Below are positions 8,266 through 15,957 of a DNA stretch of 64,000 nucleotides, piece by piece. Positions within the stretch are counted from its first letter, which is position 1. Each line of letters starts with the position of its first letter. The position numbers were made by a program, and so were the translations under genes. Origin of the DNA: DASVNK01 sp036383895 (GTDB lineage: Bacteria > Verrucomicrobiota > Verrucomicrobiia > Limisphaerales > SXQI01); contig DASVNK010000033.1 of the NCBI GenBank assembly GCA_036383895.1, positions 1-64,000 of the forward strand, in the 5' to 3' direction. The notes under the pieces are model-generated. The model worked only from the letters and a program-made list of their open reading frames with translations, was not told the origin of the DNA and did no database searches.

Positions 8266-9254
8266 GAGGCCTTGCCGGAACCATTCAGCGCATTTTTGAG
8301 CGCAGCGACGACTTTGCGTTGGGTGGAAAGGGGAGTGCCTTCGATGCGGGCACCAGCCGCCGCGGCGTGACCGCCGCCGCCGAAAATCTGGGCGATTTTA
8401 TTCACGTCGATCTTTGGATTTTTAGAGCGAAGGCTAATGCGGGTGAGGGTGGGTTCAATCTCCTCAAACACACACGCGACGATGACTGGTTCGATGGCAC
8501 GGATGTGGTCAATCAACCCTTCGCTGTCGGAAGGATCAGAACCGGTGCGGGTGTAATCGGATTTCTTCAACCAGAAATAGGCGATCTGGTTTTCGTGGGT
8601 GAGGCGGAATTTGTTGTAGACGTGGCGGAGCAAACGGACGCGGGCGAGGGGATACGATTGATAAACTTCGTCGCAGATTTTTGCGAGGTTCGCGCCGCGT
8701 TTCACTAGTTCGCCCGCGACGTGATAGGTCGCCGGGCGGGTCGTGGGATATTGGAACGAACCGGTATCTGTCGAGACAGCGGTGAAGAGGCAGTCGGAAA
8801 TCGCGGGAGTGATCGGCCAGTTCGCCGCTTTGAGGAGGCGGAAGATTAGTTCGCCAGTGGAAGGTTCGCGGGCGGCGATCCAGTTGATGTCGCCGTAACG
8901 GGTGTTGCTGGCGTGGTGATCGATGTTGATGAAAAGCTTCCGCTCGTTAATACATTCGACCGCGGTCCCGAGGCGCTCGAGGCTGGCGCAGTCCGTTGCG
9001 ATGACACAATCGAACTGCTGACCTTTCTCCGGTTGCTGGATGATTTTCTTCGGATCGAGGAAGGCGAGCTTGGCAGGAACGGTGTCCTGATTCCAGCAGG
9101 TGACCTTCTTGCCGGCGTTCATGAGCGCGAGGGTGAGGCCGAGCTGGGAGCCGACGCAATCGCCGTCGGGCCGCACGTGGCCCACGACGCAGATCGTTTC
9201 GCAGCCCTTGAGGGCTTCGATAATTCGATCAACGATCTGAGGATGAACCTTCAT
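8262..9254 (-). CDS. nrnA: DHH-family oligoribonuclease / pAp phosphatase (NrnA type)
   Basis: A Mn-dependent phosphoesterase of the DHH/DHHA1 family that degrades nano-RNA and, in many species, pAp. GHVRPDGD (25-32), Asp88 in ATDCAS and the DHH motif at 112-114 provide the metal site. The C-terminal DHHA1 domain ends with GGGGHAAAAGARIEG, which binds substrate. At 330 residues it is the usual length. Its predicted ATG overlaps the last 26 nt of rbfA, and its stop overlaps the truB start, so the unit is tightly coupled. The rbfA-nrnA-truB order is widely conserved. Confidence 0.93.
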   Translation of the reverse strand: MKVHPQIVDRIIEALKGCETICVVGHVRPDGDCVGSQLGLTLALMNAGKKVTCWNQDTVPAKLAFLDPKKIIQQPEKGQQFDCVIATDCASLERLGTAVECINERKLFINIDHHASNTRYGDINWIAAREPSTGELIFRLLKAANWPITPAISDCLFTAVSTDTGSFQYPTTRPATYHVAGELVKRGANLAKICDEVYQSYPLARVRLLRHVYNKFRLTHENQIAYFWLKKSDYTRTGSDPSDSEGLIDHIRAIEPVIVACVFEEIEPTLTRISLRSKNPKIDVNKIAQIFGGGGHAAAAGARIEGTPLSTQRKVVAALKNALNGSGKAS

Positions 9255-9636
9255 TAACTATGGGCTTGGTGGGCTTCGTGGAATCGCTGGAAGGGGACTG
9301 TTTTTCGATTTCTTCGAGAATCTCGAGGACGCGGTTACCGCGCTCGATCGCTTCATCGATGACGAATTTCAAAACAGGCGTGTATTTGAGGACGACGGTG
9401 CGGCCAACCATTCCCTGAATGCGCTTGGTTTCCTTGTCGAGGAGATTGGAGGCGCGTTTGCGTTGTTCGGGCGTGCCGACCACGCCGATGAAAACAGTGG
9501 CGGATTTGAGGTCGGGAGCCACACCGACTTCGTTGACGGTGAGCAGACCCGCTTCGGACAGGGGAATTTCACGACGAATAATTTCGCCCAACTCCCGCTT
9601 CAGCAACTCGCGGACTCTTTCAAGCCTGAGACTCAT
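9229..9636 (-). CDS. rbfA: 30S ribosome-binding factor A
   Basis: Assists late maturation of the 30S subunit, near the 16S rRNA 5' end. 135 residues with the KH-like fold: SLRLERVRELLKRELGEIIRRE at the start, VNEVGVAPDLKSATVFIGVVG, and TPVLKFVIDEAIERGNRVLEILEEI. The start at 9636 is fixed by a strong GGGGAGG Shine-Dalgarno about 5 nt upstream; the frame is open further upstream to 9702, but this is inside infB. The Ser/Lys/Pro-rich tail overlaps the nrnA start. Confidence 0.94.
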   Translation of the reverse strand: MSLRLERVRELLKRELGEIIRREIPLSEAGLLTVNEVGVAPDLKSATVFIGVVGTPEQRKRASNLLDKETKRIQGMVGRTVVLKYTPVLKFVIDEAIERGNRVLEILEEIEKQSPSSDSTKPTKPIVNEGSSSDR

Positions 9637-9665
9637 AACAACCTCCCCGAGCTGGGAGAAAGCAC

Positions 9666-12371
9666 CTACAGTTTCTGCGGCACCTTCTCGATGGTGTAGC
9701 ACTCGATCGCATCACCGATCTGGAAATCGTCGAACCCGTCGAGGCGAATACCACATTCCATACCGGCGCGCACTTCGTTAACCTCGTCCTGGAAGCGACG
9801 CAGGGTGAGCGAGACACCTTCGTAAATGAGACCTTTGCGGCGCATAACGCGCATCTTGCCCTTGAGAATGCGGCCGCTGGAGACCACGCAGCCGGCGACG
9901 TTGCCGCCCTTGGAGAGGCCGAAAATCTTTCGGACTTCGGCGGAACCAATGACCACTTCCTTGCTGAGCGGATCGAGCAGACCGGCCATGGCTTCCTTCA
10001 CCTGGTCGATCAATTCGTAGATGATGGCGTAAAGCTTGATCTGCACGCCTTCGCGCTTGGCGACATCGGAAACGCCGTTGTCGATCCGGGTGTGGAATCC
10101 GAGCACGATAGCTCCGGGCTTCGAAGCAGAAGCGAGAATGACATCCGATTCGGTGATGGTGCCGACGGCGCTGTGGATGACGTCGAGGGAAACTTTGTCC
10201 GTCTCGATCTTCTTGAGAGCGTCGACAATGGCTTCCACTGAACCTTGCGTATCGGCTTTGACGATGACCTTGAGGATCTTGTTCTGCTCGGAAGCGAGGG
10301 TGTCGAACAAGTTCTCGAGAGTGACTTTTGGACGGCGCTCGAACTCTTCGCTCTTCAGCGCGAGAGCGCGTTCTTCCGCAATGCCGCGCGCGGTTTTCTC
10401 ATTTTCCACCACGCTGAAGGCAACGCCCGCTTCGGGCACACCGTTCAAGCCAAGTAGTTTCACGGCGACTGAAGGACCGGCCTCCTTGAGACGCTGGCCT
10501 TCTTCATTAATGAGCGCGCGAACCCTGCCGTAATGCGGCCCGCAGAGGACCACATCGCCGACGCGCAATGTGCCGGCGCGGACGAGCACCGTGGCGGTAG
10601 GGCCGCCAGGTTCGAGGCCGGACTCAATGACGTTGCCCTTCGATTTACGATCCGGGTTGGCCTTGAGTTCCATGACTTCCGCCTGGAGGACGACCAGTTC
10701 GAGTAGTTTATCGATGTTTAGCTTCGTGAGCGCGGAGACATCCTGGAAAATCGTTTCGCCACCCCATTCTTCAGGCACGACGCCTTTTTCCTGCAACTGC
10801 TGACGCACTTTCGCAGGATTCGCGTTCGGATGATCGATCTTATTGACCGCAACGATGATTGGAACCTTCGCGGCTTTTGCGTGGCTGAGCGCTTCCAGCG
10901 TTTGCGGCATGACGCCGTCGTTTGCGGCAACGACGAGAATGACAATGTCGGTGACGTTTGCACCGCGGGCGCGCATGGCGCTGAACGCGGCGTGACCTGG
11001 AGTGTCGAGGAAGGTGATTTGCTGGAGATCGTTCGGACGTTCCGGGTGCGGAATGGAAATCGTGTAAGCGCCGATGTGCTGCGTAATGCCGCCCGCTTCA
11101 CCGGAGGCAACATCGGCCTTGCGGATGACGTCGAGCAACGTGGTTTTGCCGTGGTCGACGTGACCCATGATCGTGACCACCGGCGGACGCGGTTTGAGAT
11201 CCTCGGGTTTGTCTTCGATGATGTCCGGCTCGATTTTCCGGACGGGAGCGTGGACCACTCCGCCGCCGCGCTCGCGTTTTTCGACTTCAAATCGGAAGCC
11301 GTACTTCGCGCAAATTTTCTGCGCAACGACTTCATCGATCGCCTGGTTCACGTTCGCGAAAACGTTCAGCGACATGAGATCGGCGATGAGTTGGAAAGGC
11401 TTTTTCTGGAGGCGTTCGGCGAGGTCGCGCACCACGATGGGTGGCTTCATCGTGATCATCTCGCCGGTCGTAGGAGCGACGAAACGATCGGCTGGAGCAG
11501 CGGGACGACCGGGCGCACCTTGCTGCGGGCCGCGTTGGAATCCGCCTTGCTGGCCGCCACGTTGGAAACCGCCCTGTTGGGGGCCGCGTTGGAAACCCTG
11601 CTGGCCGGGGCGCTGGAAACCGCCTTGTTGAGGGCCTCGTTGGAAGCCTTGCTGACCGCCGCGATTAAACTGCTGCTGACCGGGGCGTTGCTGGAATCCG
11701 CCCTGTTGCGGACGACCTTGAGGAGGTCCGGCCTGACCAGGGCGCGGAGGCAGATTAACGGAGCCAACCTTCTCGCCGGTGCGCGGCGCGGCTTTCTGCG
11801 GAAGCTGAATGAAACCGATTTTCTCGCCGACTTGCGGTCCAGCCGGGGGGGCAGGGGGCGCGGGCGGTGGCGGAGGAGTGGGCGGTGTCGGCGGCGCAAC
11901 GACTTCCGGAGCTTCCGGAGCAACTGGCGCGATGGGAGGTGCCACAGGCTCTGGTTCGACTGGAGCGGGTGCTGCTGCAGCTTCCTGAATCGGCGCGGGT
12001 GCGGAAGGAATGATGATCGGCGGAGCGGCGGGCGGCGCGACAGTCTTGGATTCTACTTCCGGGCTCGCGAAAGTGGTGGCTGGTTGCGGTGGAATTTCCC
12101 GAGCAGTTGGCGCTACGGGCACTTCGACCGGAGGAGCGGTGGAGACGAGTGGCGCGGTTGGTGCGGAAACTTCAGCCGGCGCTGGCGCGGCGGCAACCCC
12201 CTCGGTCCTCGCCATCGGGCGAAGTTGTTCTTCGAGGTATTCGGCGGTGATTTTGTCGAGCGAACTGGAAGGGACCTTAGCGGTGGCAATGCCCAAATCC
12301 TTGGCCTTCGCCAGCACCGACTTGCTGTCGAGACCAAGTTTCTTTGCTAAATCGTAAATACGAACGGGCAT
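9666..12371 (-). CDS. infB: translation initiation factor IF-2
   Basis: GTPase that places initiator tRNA on the ribosome. Domain order in 901 residues: an IF2_N helical module (1-50), an Ala/Pro-rich linker (~55-175), a Gly/Gln/Arg/Phe-rich repeat tract (~215-285), a second IF2_N module (VRDLAERLQKKPFQLIADLM), then the G domain with GHVDHGKT near 400, DTPGHAAF and NKID, and the domain II-IV region through EVRAGMECGIRLDGFDDFQIGD. All G motifs are intact. The N-terminal extension is longer and more repetitive than in most bacteria. It sits 110 nt after nusA in the same operon. Confidence 0.97.
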   Translation of the reverse strand: MPVRIYDLAKKLGLDSKSVLAKAKDLGIATAKVPSSSLDKITAEYLEEQLRPMARTEGVAAAPAPAEVSAPTAPLVSTAPPVEVPVAPTAREIPPQPATTFASPEVESKTVAPPAAPPIIIPSAPAPIQEAAAAPAPVEPEPVAPPIAPVAPEAPEVVAPPTPPTPPPPPAPPAPPAGPQVGEKIGFIQLPQKAAPRTGEKVGSVNLPPRPGQAGPPQGRPQQGGFQQRPGQQQFNRGGQQGFQRGPQQGGFQRPGQQGFQRGPQQGGFQRGGQQGGFQRGPQQGAPGRPAAPADRFVAPTTGEMITMKPPIVVRDLAERLQKKPFQLIADLMSLNVFANVNQAIDEVVAQKICAKYGFRFEVEKRERGGGVVHAPVRKIEPDIIEDKPEDLKPRPPVVTIMGHVDHGKTTLLDVIRKADVASGEAGGITQHIGAYTISIPHPERPNDLQQITFLDTPGHAAFSAMRARGANVTDIVILVVAANDGVMPQTLEALSHAKAAKVPIIVAVNKIDHPNANPAKVRQQLQEKGVVPEEWGGETIFQDVSALTKLNIDKLLELVVLQAEVMELKANPDRKSKGNVIESGLEPGGPTATVLVRAGTLRVGDVVLCGPHYGRVRALINEEGQRLKEAGPSVAVKLLGLNGVPEAGVAFSVVENEKTARGIAEERALALKSEEFERRPKVTLENLFDTLASEQNKILKVIVKADTQGSVEAIVDALKKIETDKVSLDVIHSAVGTITESDVILASASKPGAIVLGFHTRIDNGVSDVAKREGVQIKLYAIIYELIDQVKEAMAGLLDPLSKEVVIGSAEVRKIFGLSKGGNVAGCVVSSGRILKGKMRVMRRKGLIYEGVSLTLRRFQDEVNEVRAGMECGIRLDGFDDFQIGDAIECYTIEKVPQKL

Positions 12372-12395
12372 ATCTATTTATTTCACGCCGGAATG

Positions 12396-12409
12396 GAGAA
12401 CGCGTTCTC
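12396..12409. repeat. 14-bp perfect palindrome upstream of infB
   Basis: GAGAACGCGTTCTC lies 25 nt before the infB ATG, in the nusA-infB intergenic region. It could be a protein-binding site; function not known. Confidence 0.4.
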
Positions 12410-12481
12410 ATGCACTTACATGCTGTTTGAACGTTTTGTTTCCATAACCCAATAACTAACTGATTACTCTACGTTAAATCT

Positions 12482-13744
12482 CTACTTACCTAAACCGCGG
12501 AGAGCGCCTTCCGTGCGCACTGCTTCGATCACCGCCCCAGCGTTCTCGCCGATTTCGGGAATCTCCGAAAGATCACTATGCTCCGCCTGGAGCAAATCCT
12601 CCAACGTGAGGAAGCCGCGATGCACCAAAACGTCCGCCTGTTCGCGGGTTAAACCGGGAATCCCTGCAATCGCATCGACCGCCTGGGCGACCTTCTCTTC
12701 GAAACCCATCCCGGCCTGCGTGGCTTCTGGCTCGATGTCCACATGCCAGCCGGTGAGCTTGGAAGTCAGGCGCGCATTTTGGCCGCGCTTGCCAATCGCC
12801 AGGGAAAGCTGATCAGGCGCAACGAGCACCTTGATGCGGTGATTGGCTTCATCCACCTCGAACCCCCTCAGTTTCGCTGGTGCGAGCGCATTTGCAACGT
12901 AAACTTTAACGTCCTTGTCCCACTTGATGATGTCGACCTTCTCGTTGTTCAGCTCGCGAACAATGTTCTTCACGCGCTGACCACGTAAACCTACGCATGC
13001 GCCGACCGGATCGACCTTTTCGTCACGCGAATGGACTGCCAATTTCGTGCGGAAGCCGGGTTCGCGGGCGATGGCCTTGATTTCGATGGTGCCGTCGCTG
13101 ATTTCGCTGACTTCCAGGGTGAAGAGCTTCACCACAAACTGGGGATCAGCGCGGGACAAAATGATTTCCGGACCGTGCGTTGTGTTCTCCACTGCACGAA
13201 CATAGCAACGGATGCGTTCGCCGATTTGGTACTCCTCGGTCGGAACGCGTTCGCGGTTCGGGAGGATCGCTTCGTACTTGCCGAGATCGATGGTGACATC
13301 GGACCGTTCAAAGCGTCGAACCGTTCCGCTAACGATATCGCCCGTGCGATCTTTGAACTCCGCGTAGACGAGCTGCTTCTCCGCCCGGCGAATATGCTGC
13401 ATGAGCGCCTGTTTGGCGTTCTGCGACGCGATACGGCCGAAATCCGTCGGGGTAACTTCGATCTCAAGTTCTTCGCCGATCTGGACGTCCGCTTTAAGGC
13501 GGCGCGCGTCGAAAATGGAAATTTGGTCGTGCTTGGAAATGACTTTATCCGTCGCGATAAGTTTAGCGAAAGCCTTGATGTCACCTGATTTAGGTTCGAT
13601 CGCAACGCGCAGTTCGCGGGCGGGGCCGACCGCTTTCTTGGCGGCGGAAAGGAGAGCTTCTTCAACCGCAGAAAGCAATACTTGGCGGCTGATACCTTTC
13701 TCTTTCTCCCAGTATTCCAGAATGGCTAATAGTTCCGCGTTCAT
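12482..13744 (-). CDS. nusA: transcription termination/antitermination factor NusA
   Basis: RNA polymerase-binding elongation factor. In order: the N-terminal RNAP-binding domain (1-125, starting ELLAILEYWEKEKGISRQVLLSAVEEAL), an S1 domain (about 130-200, with GDIVSGTVRRFERSDVTIDLG), KH1 and KH2 (VGACVGLRGQRVKNIV and LAIGKRGQNARL), then a C-terminal helix-hairpin-helix region (LTREQADVLVHRGFLTLEDLL). At 420 residues it is a compact form. The ATG at 13744 is preceded by a GGGGAGG-type ribosome-binding site. A terminator-like hairpin directly upstream suggests leader control. Confidence 0.97.
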   Translation of the reverse strand: MNAELLAILEYWEKEKGISRQVLLSAVEEALLSAAKKAVGPARELRVAIEPKSGDIKAFAKLIATDKVISKHDQISIFDARRLKADVQIGEELEIEVTPTDFGRIASQNAKQALMQHIRRAEKQLVYAEFKDRTGDIVSGTVRRFERSDVTIDLGKYEAILPNRERVPTEEYQIGERIRCYVRAVENTTHGPEIILSRADPQFVVKLFTLEVSEISDGTIEIKAIAREPGFRTKLAVHSRDEKVDPVGACVGLRGQRVKNIVRELNNEKVDIIKWDKDVKVYVANALAPAKLRGFEVDEANHRIKVLVAPDQLSLAIGKRGQNARLTSKLTGWHVDIEPEATQAGMGFEEKVAQAVDAIAGIPGLTREQADVLVHRGFLTLEDLLQAEHSDLSEIPEIGENAGAVIEAVRTEGALRGLGK

Positions 13745-13771
13745 ATTCTTTCTACCTCCCCATCAGGGGAA

Positions 13772-13801
13772 TAAAAAAGTCGGCAGTTTGACTCCGACTT
13801 T
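13772..13801 (-). terminator. intrinsic terminator/attenuator in the nusA leader
   Basis: On the minus strand, AAAGTCGG, a 10-nt loop and CCGACTTT are followed by more T. It lies about 28 nt before the nusA ATG. Either it ends a short upstream transcript or it attenuates nusA. Confidence 0.7.
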
Positions 13802-14121
13802 CTTCCGCGCTGGCAACCCAGCAATAGAATCTTGTGCGGCTGGAAGATACTTCTCTGGCCTAAGAGCGTCAAGCACGCAAACAGGGGGAGGACCAAGGTG
13901 TCTGCGTTCTTCCAGCCGGGAGCGGTTAAGGCGCATCTCCGCGGTTGGAGGGAGTAGAAATCAGTGGAAATTGAGGAAATGGCGGGGCTTTTTGAGGCTT
14001 CTGAATGGAAATTTCCTTTGCGTGCTGTCACTTCATTCCCGACCGCTAGAGGTTGGAAAAGCCGGAGTGAAGTACGTACAGATACGGAGGAGTTTACATG
14101 CGGGATAGATCTGGATCTAAG
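13802..14121 (-). promoter_or_regulatory. nusA upstream region with ordered inverted repeats
   Basis: No convincing gene. It contains a 10-bp perfect inverted repeat (13838-13847 with 13908-13917, GGCTGGAAGA/TCTTCCAGCC) and a small hairpin GCTGG-4 nt-CCAGC (13809-13822), both directly before the terminator hairpin. This order resembles an RNA leader. No tRNA or rimP gene is visible, though these often stand here in other bacteria. Confidence 0.4.
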
Positions 14122-14616
14122 TCATTCTATCCAGCTCCTCCAGCAGGCGATAGCAAAGACAGCGAGGCCCATGTGGATCGCGAGACCAAGGATGTTGTAG
14201 AGTTCGGTGCGCCAGGAGAAGAGTAGAAAGGCAACGCCAAAGGCAAAGATGAAGGAGTAGCGGAAGGTGAGTTCGCTGCGGAAGATCAGGAGGATCGAGC
14301 CGACAAAGGCGATGAGCCAATAGACATCGGTGACTGGTGCAAGGGGCGTGTAATCGTCCGGGTGCAGAAGGTGGCCGCCGATGCAGAAGTGCTGGGTTTG
14401 GCAAAGATAGTAGAAGAGGGATCCGGTGAGAAAAAGGACAAGGCTAAATCTGAGGCAACGGTCACGACTGAAGAATTGAAGGATGAGGTTCAGCGGAGGG
14501 AATTCTCTGCGGTCGGGCCCCGGCTTGCAAGCTAAGCAGTGATGCCGTCCGCTAAGAGCTGATTTTTGTGAATTGGCTTCGCCAGATGGTTCAGTAACAC
14601 TCAGGCAACAACCCAA
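14122..14616 (-). CDS. hypothetical membrane protein
   Basis: The frame encodes four hydrophobic segments (FSLVLFLTGSLFYYLC; VYWLIAFVGSILLIF; YSFIFAFGVAFLLF; ILGLAIHMGLAVFAIACW) separated by short loops, which looks like a real small integral membrane protein. The listed start is a TTG at 14616, and the first ~40 residues look non-coding, so the true start is probably further in (around 14490). It is divergent from the TPR gene. No family recognised. Confidence 0.45.
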   Translation of the reverse strand: MGCCLSVTEPSGEANSQKSALSGRHHCLACKPGPDRREFPPLNLILQFFSRDRCLRFSLVLFLTGSLFYYLCQTQHFCIGGHLLHPDDYTPLAPVTDVYWLIAFVGSILLIFRSELTFRYSFIFAFGVAFLLFSWRTELYNILGLAIHMGLAVFAIACWRSWIE

Positions 14617-15380
14617 TGCCCGGTCTTTTTAACTATCTGGACCCAGCGGTTCTGATTTCGAATCCGATCTTCCTGCTCATTGTGGCGTTTACGATCTGGA
14701 TGATCGTGGATGCGATTCGGCGGCAGGAATATTTGTGGGCGTTGATTATGTTCATCTTTCCGGGCCTTTCGCCCATTCTGTATTTTTTTCTGGTCTATCG
14801 TGCGGCGCCGAGCGCGACGACCGGATTTGAGTTGCCCGGGACTTACAATCGGAACCGGATCAAGGAACTTCAGGCGCAGATCCATCACTTAGACAAAGCG
14901 CATCATCATGCGGAGCTGGGTGATATTTATTATCGCCAGGGGAAGTTGAAGGACGCAGAACAATGCTATCGCAATGCGATCGAGCGCGATGGGACTGATG
15001 TCGATTTTCCCGCGCACCTTGGACAATGTCTGCTGCGGCAGGGCAGGGCGGAGGAAGCGGCGCCGTTGCTGGAGCGAATCGTGAAGATGAATCCAAAACA
15101 CGATTACGGCCACACGATGATGGCGTACGCTGAGGCGCTCACGAAGCTGGGGCAAAAGGACGCTGCGCTGGCGGCTTGGAAAAACGTTCTGGAAAATCAC
15201 ACTTATGCGCGGGCACGCGTGCAGTTGGCTCGGTTGTATTTGGATCGCGGCGAAAAGGAACTCGCGAAAAAAGAATTGAATGAGTTCCTGGTCGAAGCCG
15301 GATACGGCGCTTCGTTCCAAAGGAAGTTGGACAAACCGTGGATCGGACGGGCCAAGGGAATGTTGAAGGAGATTCGGTAG
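14616..15380 (+). CDS. membrane-anchored TPR-repeat protein
   Basis: 254 residues. Two N-terminal membrane segments (IFLLIVAFTIWMIVDAI and ALIMFIFPGLSPILYFFLVY; residues ~17-62) precede a soluble domain with about four tetratricopeptide repeats, e.g. AELGDIYYRQGKLKDAEQCYRNAIERD and AHLGQCLLRQGRAEEAAPLLERIVKMNP. TPRs mediate protein-protein contacts, so it is probably an assembly or scaffold protein at the inner membrane. No Shine-Dalgarno is seen. It is followed by a thioesterase gene. Confidence 0.85.
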   Translation: MPGLFNYLDPAVLISNPIFLLIVAFTIWMIVDAIRRQEYLWALIMFIFPGLSPILYFFLVYRAAPSATTGFELPGTYNRNRIKELQAQIHHLDKAHHHAELGDIYYRQGKLKDAEQCYRNAIERDGTDVDFPAHLGQCLLRQGRAEEAAPLLERIVKMNPKHDYGHTMMAYAEALTKLGQKDAALAAWKNVLENHTYARARVQLARLYLDRGEKELAKKELNEFLVEAGYGASFQRKLDKPWIGRAKGMLKEIR

Positions 15381-15411
15381 CTCGCGGATCGAAAGTACGG
15401 TTTGGCACCGC

Positions 15412-15439
15412 TCGACACATTCTGCTTGGACGGTATTCT
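15412..15439 (+). promoter_or_regulatory. predicted promoter of the PaaI-like thioesterase gene
   Basis: TCGACA (15412-15417), a 16-nt spacer, and TATTCT (15434-15439). The -10 box ends 6 nt before the GTG start, so the transcript would be leaderless. Confidence 0.45.
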
Positions 15440-15445
15440 GCGCGC

Positions 15446-15940
15446 GTGAGCTTTTCGGAATTGCCGCACTCCAAATCCTGCTTCGTTTGTGGATCGAAGA
15501 ATCCCATCGGCCTGAATCTTCGTTTTAAGACGGATGGCCGCTTTGTTGAATCCACCTTCACGCTTCGACCGGAACATTGTGGATTCGTCGGCGTCGTTCA
15601 CGGCGGAATTCTCGCCACGATTCTTGATGAACTGATGGTGTGGGGGTGTGCGGTGCAGGCGAAGCAATTCAGCTACTGCGCGGAAATGAGCGTGCGATAC
15701 ATCTCGCCCGGTCGCGCTGGTGCGCCGATGACCTGTCGCGCGGAAATGACCGAAAACAAACGCGGTAAACTATTCGTCGCTTCCGGTGAATTAAAGAACG
15801 TGGACGGCTCAGTGATCGCAACTTCCACTGCGAAATACATTCCGGTCCGCGGAGTCGATCTCAGCCCATGGTTCGCCGACTTCGAAGGAACTCCTGAACA
15901 ATTACGGGAATTCCTTCCGCCGATGCCGCATCAGCATTAG
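15446..15940 (+). CDS. PaaI/hotdog-fold acyl-CoA thioesterase-like protein
   Basis: 164 residues from a GTG start. The hotdog signature GVVHGGILATILDELMVWG (about residues 50-70) holds the catalytic-helix HGG motif found in PaaI-type thioesterases. An N-terminal SCFVCGSKNPIGL with two Cys is common in this branch. Substrate is not predictable. The frame is open back to 15338, inside the TPR gene, but those residues are not family-like, and a promoter-like -10 sits directly before the GTG. It converges on the TolC gene. Confidence 0.82.
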   Translation: MSFSELPHSKSCFVCGSKNPIGLNLRFKTDGRFVESTFTLRPEHCGFVGVVHGGILATILDELMVWGCAVQAKQFSYCAEMSVRYISPGRAGAPMTCRAEMTENKRGKLFVASGELKNVDGSVIATSTAKYIPVRGVDLSPWFADFEGTPEQLREFLPPMPHQH

Positions 15941-15957
15941 TTCCGATTCGAGGAAGC

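Noticed and set aside
10830..12350. Long plus-strand open frame opposite infB
   Set aside because: Its translation is an artefact of the GC-rich Gly/Gln/Ala/Pro repeats of IF2 on the minus strand, with no protein-like features.
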